64,000 nucleotides of DNA, taken from positions 114,487,388 to 114,551,387 of the forward strand of contig OY829326.1 of assembly GCA_963691655.1 (NCBI GenBank). Direction: 5' to 3'. The number at the start of each line of letters is the position of its first letter. The first letter of the stretch is position 1. Source of the stretch: Toxonevra muliebris. Taxonomy: Eukaryota; Arthropoda; Insecta; Diptera; Pallopteridae. The position numbers were made by a program, and so were the translations under genes. The notes under the pieces were generated by a model. That model searched no databases. It was not told the origin of the DNA and saw only the letters and a program-made list of their open reading frames with translations. This document shows positions 58,364 through 64,000 of this stretch, piece by piece.

Positions 58364-59850
58364 TTCCATAAAAAAATATGCCAAAATTCGACTACTAAAT
58401 TTAAAATTGCTTTCAGTTTGATTATTAGTAAGGCTGACAATGTTTTATAAAGGGGAAAAGGTATCACATTCAATTATTTTGTTATAGCTCATATACTTTT
58501 GAGTTATCACCATTGCTATCACCACCTTTCTTACAACTCACAATTCAAATGGAATTTAATAATGAAATAATTGAAGGTGCAATAAATCTAACTCTCACCG
58601 CCTCTCTTTCCCCCCCCCCCCCCGCCCCCTCTCTCTCTCTATTAATGCTTTAATAAAAATAATAAGAAAAAAAACAGTATAAAAATAAAACCATTCCTTT
58701 GCATGCATTCAACATTTTAATGCATAAATTTTCCACATTAAAAACACCACAAAATCGAATTCTTTCCTTCTCGGTTTTTGTTTTTACATATTTGCGGGTA
58801 TGCATTTTTTATTATTATTATTTTTTTTTTTTTTTTGGTCGAAGAAAGTTAATTATATATGCCAAAATTGTCGCAATGAATCAGTCAATCAGTCAGAACT
58901 CAGCTGAAGAAATTCCATTAAAAATGTTAGTCTACGCGTACCAGCATTTGATGGAAATGTCAGTAGCACAACAAACAAACAATGAGGATGAAAGCAGTTA
59001 ATGACAGTTTCAAAAAAAAAAAAAAAAAAATCAATGACATCGAAGAAAAGAGAGAGATAGAGTGAGGGTGAGTAAGAGCGAACTATTTGAACGATACATT
59101 AAATTGAAAAGTCATTGACACTAAATAACAAAACCAAAACAAAAAAAGTTCAAAATAAAATGACGCCTCCCCCATGCAAAATAAAAAATATTTAATACAA
59201 CAACAACTGGCACTAACAGTCTGCGAGTTTTTGATATTTGCAGCTGTCATTGGCAAACAAAGCAAACAACAACAACAAATTTGCAATTTACTTAAAAGTT
59301 TTTATAAAATTAAGCAAAAAATAACAGTATACAGCAAATAACAAATTTCTGACAACCGCGCTGTCAAATATGTTGGCGCGCACATTTGACATTTTGTTTC
59401 GGCTTCAGTTTAAAGAATTCTGGCAACTTGCTAAAATGCATTTTCAAATTTACAATATCAACTTCTGCGCATAAAATTCGAACAACAAAGCAGAATTTAT
59501 TTGGGGAGTTCAAAGTTTTCAATACACTCAAAAAAAAAAGTGACATTCATATTTGGAAAGCATAATGCTCAAATGATGACACAGACTGAAAGCTAATAGC
59601 GAAATTTTTGGTGATCCATTTCTAACAGAGTAGAAGATCAAGATTCCTAATGAATATAAAAAAGTTTCTGGCTGAGACATTTCGAGTATTCTCTGAATTT
59701 AAGAAATTGGGAGGAGAAATTTTACCTTAAGTTTTATAAATTTAAGGGATTACCGCCTGGTTGTGATCGAGATAATCACGTAATTTCCTTGATGTTTTTT
59801 TGTCAGTCTAATAAATATATATTAACCGTCGTTAGGAACCTATGTTAAAC
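58364..59850. other. Spacer with C-run/CT microsatellite
   Basis: A 14-base C run followed by GCCCCCTCTCTCTCTCT lies at 58610-58640. T and A runs lie near 58825-58837 and 59012-59030, and CAACAACAAC words near 59198 and 59268. The frame 58876-59001 (MNQSISQNSAEEIPLKMLVY...) is short and unrecognised. No gene can be supported. Confidence 0.4.
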
Positions 59851-59860
59851 TGTACGTCCA

Positions 59861-60045
59861 ACCACCGCCTCAGTGGTCTAATGGCAGCGTGCTAGGCTCT
59901 TATTAGATTCCCAGATAGGGTATTTATTGTTATCTGTGTTTCTTTCTTTTTTCTTTCATAATATAGGGCTTTGGTACAAGAGATCTTATAGGTCGCAGTC
60001 GCTGACTTTCGGGCAGTCCCATTTTCCTATTTCAAAAAAATAAAA
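59861..60045 (+). mobile_element. tRNA-like SINE with LINE-like 3' tail
   Basis: The head has an A-box-like TGGTCTAATGG within CCGCCTCAGTGGTCTAATGG and, about 30 bp on, a worn B-box-like TTAGATTCCC. The 3' part reads CTTTGGTACAAGAGATCTTA, GGTCGCAGT and GACTTTCGGGCAG. It then ends in an A-rich AAATAAAAAAATA tail. The 3' part resembles the LINE 3' UTR at 27385-27440. The tRNA species is not assigned. No TSD was found. Confidence 0.65.
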
Positions 60046-60049
60046 AAAT

Positions 60050-61760
60050 ATTTTGAAGTCAAATATACTATCAAAAAGTTCATATTTATATATTTTAAAG
60101 TAGTTGTAAGTTGAAAATATATTGAATTGAATAGGATAGGGGAAATACAGTTCTTCTCGCATAACTAACGCTCGTATCTATACAGTTTTTCGCGGTAGTA
60201 TACCGTTTTTTCAACTCCAAAACCGCATACCGCCTTTTTTACCAAAATACCGCGTTTATACTGAGAAAAAATATAAAATTTTTAGAGCTATTCAAATTTA
60301 TCAATCGCAATGCAAAACGTCTGAAAGAACAATGGCAACTCGTTGTGAGTATACTTTTGAAAGAAGTAGAAACATTGAAGGCGATTCTTGTCGTCAAATG
60401 TAATATCCATGCGTTGATTTCTATAAATATCTCATAGCAAAGCCGGAATCGCTTTGCCAAATTTCTTCAAAGCACAAATTCAATGCAACTACAGAAGGAG
60501 ATATGAAAATGGAGAACGAAGACGATTTAGATGATGGATAATATGCTTTCCTTGTTAATTTTCATTGAAAAAATTGATACCGCGAAATATACAGTTTTTT
60601 TGGAATCAATTTACCGTTTTTTAAAAGTTTTTGTGAGATATGGTGCAAATGATATTGCATCATTGCAAATGCAAAATATTTCTGCTATCACAACAACAAA
60701 TATATGCGATAAACAAAAAAATTTGCATTTGCAATGATGCTAGATCATTTGCAACATATCGTGAATAGGGTTATTGTATTTTTATGGACCTGAACGAAGA
60801 GTAATTTCGATTTTACCTGTCATTTTGGTAAAATTGAATTGAGATGATAGTTTTTTAGAATAAAGAAACAAATTTCAGCGAAATTAAAAATGGTTCCTTA
60901 CTTATTATCATGAAAAATAATGCAAATCATGCAAAATTTGAAATCATCTAGTCTAATACTTTTGGAGATATTTTGAAAATCGCAACGGTACTTTTAAAAA
61001 AAACCAGTGTTTTGAGATAATCGCGTTCAAAATTCAGTTTCTTTAATAGTTAAAATTATTTTCCTTCAGTTAACATAGAATCATCTATTTCAGGGTTATA
61101 GAAGAGCCTTTTTCTATCTGTAGCTGGATTCCGATATCAGATACCATTTACATAATATCAGCAGTTGCAAACTGTGATACAGATAGCGCTCATAATTTTG
61201 AAACGAGTATTCCGAATCTCATGGAAATGTTGAGGATAGATTTTTGAGAACATATACATATTATAAAAAAATGTCAAATATGTAAAATCGATTTTTGTGA
61301 CGTAGTCAATCAGATATAGACTGAATTTTGCCCGTTTGCCTAGTTCGATTTTTTGATTCATGGTTGGAAATAAGTAAAAATTAGTTCAATGAATTAACAG
61401 CTCTTCTTACAATGACTTATTTCCTTAATCAAAGCTTCTTTTATATTCCCTTTGAAGAGAATTTACTTTCTTAGTCGTACTAGCATTCAATGTAGATATT
61501 CCTCCCTTACATTCCTAAGGTTAGACCAATCTTTGGATGAGCGTAGAAGGCTTTTCAAAAAACCTATATTCAGTAGCGTATCTAGTGTGAATTCTTAAAT
61601 CCTTTCTACAGCCAAACTATTTTCTATATACAAGTACACTTGAGCTACATTAAATTTTAAATTTCTAGGTCAGTTTATAGATGGGCTACTTGTGACGAGC
61701 TTGATAATGGTTTTTGATTTGCTTTTTTACCGTATTTACTTTTGAATTTATGGTTTAATT
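60050..61760. other. Spacer with ACCGC-rich words and one hairpin
   Basis: The words GCGGTA, TACCG and ACCGC recur at 60190-60255 and 60578-60620, like subterminal repeats of a decayed DNA element. TATACAGTTTTT occurs twice (60179 and 60590). A CAGTAGCGTATCTAG word at 61570 looks like a hAT end without a partner. No gene is seen. Confidence 0.4.
60637..60760. repeat. Near-perfect 124-bp hairpin
   Basis: GATATGGTGCAAATGATATT on the left pairs with CTAGATCATTTGCAACATATC on the right; GCATCATTGCAAATGCAAA pairs with TTTGCATTTGCAATGATGC. The arms are about 43 bp with few mismatches around a loop of about 35-40 bp. It could be a tiny foldback MITE or a transcribed hairpin. Confidence 0.6.
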
Positions 61761-61764
61761 TTTA

Positions 61765-61898
61765 ATACTACATACACTTTATATCGATAGTGAATATAAG
61801 AAGTTTATGAGTAAAAACCACCAGAACAAGACGGGAATCGAACCCGCAATCTTCTGGGTGAAAGTCTAGTGTACTATCCACAATACTATTGAGATGGT
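61765..61898 (-). mobile_element. tRNA-Glu-like SINE
   Basis: On the minus strand: CTCAATAGTATTGTGGATAG (A-box-like TAGTATTGTGG), CACTAGACTTTCACCCAGAA, then GCGGGTTCGATTCCCGTC, with a perfect B-box GGTTCGATTCC. The middle resembles the anticodon arm of tRNA-Glu (CTTTCACCCAGAA; anticodon TTC). It then runs TGGTGGTTTTTACTCATAAA, CTTATATTCACTATCG and AAAGTGTATG, as in the copy at 12214-12392. A non-tRNA body repeated at a second locus makes a SINE more likely than a tRNA gene. Confidence 0.75.
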
Positions 61899-61954
61899 AC
61901 TTTGGTAAGAGTTTGGTCCGATTTTTGGTTTGGATTTCATCTTTTTCAGATCTA

Positions 61955-62275
61955 AATGCTTTGTGAGACAACCTAACAGGAAGAACAGAAGAAAGGACCT
62001 GAGATTACTGGTGAGTGTTATCACAGGGCACAACAAATGTGGTCAGCATATGACTAAAAGAGGCGTCATCACTGATCCAGCCTGCCAATTGTGTCTTGAG
62101 GACGACGATACTACGGAGCATTATCTTTGTAGCTGTCCGGCATTCGCGAGAATCAGATAAAGGCTGTTGGGTAGTGATGTTTTGAGTATGAATAATGTCC
62201 ATACTCTCCCTCTTCCTGAGCTTCTCAGATTCATCAGTGAAACAAAGAAGTTCGAGGTTGAGAGAGCCTAGACCT
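61955..62275 (+). pseudogene. LINE 3' end with Cys/His C-terminus
   Basis: The frame reads LLVSVITGHNKCGQHMTKRG, then VITDPACQLCLEDDDTTEHY and LCSCPAFARIR, a stop, and RLLGSDVLSMNNVHTLPLPE LLRFISETKKF in the same frame. TGHN...H, C-x2-C-x-E-x-TTEH-x-LC-x-CPA-x-A-x-R is the typical end of RNase H-bearing fly LINEs. One stop in 95 codons makes this among the least decayed LINE pieces here. The 3' UTR has GGTATAGTACAATGGTC, similar to GGTATCACAATGAGCC in the LINE at 31335-32792, suggesting related families. The 5' part is missing. Confidence 0.82.
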
Positions 62276-62699
62276 TTCTTCTTCCCATTTATCCCCTCAC
62301 ATATCTTTCCTGTCTTTCTACTCTCTTCTACAGGCTCTATCTTGGGTATAGTACAATGGTCTTTGAGACTAAGTGCTTTGGTTTTGTCCCGCCCACTTTC
62401 AATTCTAAACTCTAAGTTTTGTTCCGCTTTATGCTTTGAATTTACGCTGATTTTGAACGAATTTTTTGCCTGGCCTTTGGTTTGATTTAAGCCAGAGTTT
62501 TAATGTGAGTTTTGATGATATTATTGAACTGCCTTTGGACTGAGTCTGAATGTTGGCTGGGTTTTTGTTTGGATTTTGTTAGTTAATAGTTAGTTAATAG
62601 TCCTATAGTTTGGTATATAAAATTAGTCTTCTCCAAAACCAAATACTAGATTTGCCTTTGTTATTAATTTATTTCTCATTTATTATTTAACTTCTTGCT

Positions 62700-63225
62700 A
62701 AATTTCTCCTGCTATAGGATTCTGAGCTAATAGACACGGTTCTATTCTGCAATAACCGAAAAAACAGCCATAAATAATGTGCTCTGTCGATTCGTTCGCC
62801 TCTAAGTTGAGTCCGCACTCATTCATTCCCGACAGGTAGAGTTTATTCGAATGATTGCTGAGACGAAAATACGCGACCTAATCAGTTTATTGACTCCTAA
62901 CATAATTTTTTTCTAGCTATTATTATTCATAATAAAATGTATTTAGGCAACTGGTTTTATATCAAAACTAGCACTAGGTACCTTAATTACCTTCAACTTG
63001 TCAGTCAGCGATACAGTCTGAGAAGGTAAAATTTTAAATTTAATAGGGACGTGTCCATGACGGAGTCCACTAAAAAACATCTCAGCAGGTTGTTCTCTTA
63101 CCGCGGCTCAGGCCAGAACACTGAAATTTTTTCTCAAAAGTAGAGTGTGTGGAGTTGGTATAATTGACTCCAGCGTCAGTGTAGACGTTTCTTTTAGAGA
63201 AGGTCGTATACCAGCGTAAAGATCT
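62700..63225 (-). pseudogene. LINE RNase H / C-terminal remnant
   Basis: From the 5' side the frame reads FSKRNVYTDAGVNYTN, where VYTDA resembles the first RNase H motif (hYTDGS). Further down, CSVLA (a stop) AAVREQPAEMF resembles the CSVFQAE block. The 3' part reads LSNHSNKLYLSGMNECGLNL and EANESTEHIIYGC, like the GHN-x-L-x-x-MG and EST-EHI-x-x-C region of LINE C-termini. The distance between the parts is shorter than in intact elements, so internal deletion is likely. Stops and frameshifts are present. Confidence 0.55.
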
Positions 63226-63229
63226 AGAA

Positions 63230-64000
63230 TCCCTATACAGAGTTTTCATGTTCATTTCTTATATAGAAATTTAACTAAAAATGAATCTATCAAAATTTTT
63301 TTTGACTGCATACATTCGTGATTTTTTCGTCGATAATTTGGTTGTTCCTGTTAAGTTTCACAAAATTTTATGTACGGTCATGTACGTAAGTATGTAGGAC
63401 AATCCTCTCCTCTTCAACGTGTGATCATAATATTGGCAATTTAAAGTAAATGGTAGAGATCTTTCGCTCCCTCCGCCTGTAGGCATGTCTGTCTGTCTGT
63501 ATATCTAATATCTGTTCGCACGGATACTTTGGCATATTTGTTTTTGTTGTACATATTAATATTAAAATTTATTTGATTTATTAGTTTGCTGGCCTTTCAA
63601 GGTTGCACAGTTTGATAATGCGCAATATTGTTTTTTTTTTTATTTATAATTTTTCGGCTATATTTTATTCAGGTTCAAGGTTGAATACCATAACTTTTCA
63701 ATATGCATGAAATTAGACCGATAATTCGAAGAAATGATTAGATAGATTTTAAAACCAATGATTCCCCTTTTGTAAAATATAAAACTTATTTATTTTTTAA
63801 ATCAAAGTATATTAAATTCTAATACATTGTATTTACTTATGAAGGAAAATCCTTTCCTCATACCCCCAACTGTTTAATTTATGTTGACTCCTCTTCTCTT
63901 GAGTGCTTAACGTAAAAAATGCTGAATTTATTAAATTAAATTAAATTGTATCATTTATATGTTAATCATACATAGAAAATATATTAGTAAATAAAGTCTT
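63230..64000. other. AT-rich spacer to the window end
   Basis: CTGTCTGTCTGT microsatellite at about 63487-63500, a T run near 63630, and no recognisable gene or element. Confidence 0.45.

Noticed and set aside
61570..61590. CAGTAGCGTATCTAG as the left end of a phrase-array hAT element
   Set aside because: It looks like a real end, but no inverted partner or CCTATATT duplication was found in the window, so no element is called.
1..64000. CRISPR arrays, prokaryotic operons, ribosome binding sites, rho-independent terminators
   Set aside because: The window is eukaryotic nuclear DNA; no direct-repeat/spacer array or operon-like gene packing is present, and such calls would be meaningless here.

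Overview
The window looks like gene-poor, AT-rich nuclear DNA from a fly. The transposon repertoire fits Diptera (mariner and Tc1-like elements, hAT-type MITEs, a PIF/Harbinger element, RTE and RNase H-bearing LINEs), and so do the CAA/CAG and TATG microsatellites. Species cannot be fixed from the sequence, and a higher fly is my inference. I found no intact host protein-coding gene, no rRNA and no functional tRNA. Every protein-like stretch I recognise is a decayed transposon gene.

Layout. 0-3.1 kb: two hAT-type elements with 8-bp target-site duplications (TSDs). 4.4-6.3 kb: a repeat family holding a 1.29-kb Tc1-like element with TIRs and TA TSD. 8.2-9.6 kb: a hAT-type element filled with a degenerate 'AAATTCAGACCAAAA' phrase. 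10.0-10.7 kb: the 3' end of a LINE. 11.65-12.95 kb: a second Tc1-like copy carrying a tRNA-Glu-like SINE. 15.3-15.85 kb: a mariner remnant. 16.05-19.57 kb: a PIF/Harbinger element containing an RTE fragment, split by a TIR element, itself split by a long-inverted-repeat element. 23.6-25.3 kb: a palindromic element whose centre is split by a 914-bp solo LTR. 27.1-29.5 kb: a LINE tail and a second phrase-array hAT element. 31.05-33.49 kb: a mariner split by a 5'-truncated LINE with a 14-bp TSD. 37.5-39.0 kb: a hAT element split by a 5'-truncated RTE with a 13-bp TSD. 40.7-43.0 kb: a mariner split by a 1.18-kb long-inverted-repeat element. 44-46.3 kb: two more LINE fragments and a MITE. 49.2-52.5 kb: phrase arrays in the opposite orientation, interrupted by a MITE. 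53.4-54.6 kb: a hAT element. 56.1-56.9 kb: a foldback MITE. 59.9-63.2 kb: two SINEs and two LINE fragments.

The strongest results come from the sequence alone. Matching TIRs, TSDs and restored reading frames across insertions give relative ages for several nested transposons. The least explained items are the phrase-array elements, the TATGGGACATTC long-inverted-repeat family, the 48-bp perfect palindrome restored when the solo LTR is subtracted, and a SINE whose 3' end resembles a LINE 3' end in the same window. I did not find a novel multi-gene system. All similarity statements come from reading by eye, not from alignments or searches.
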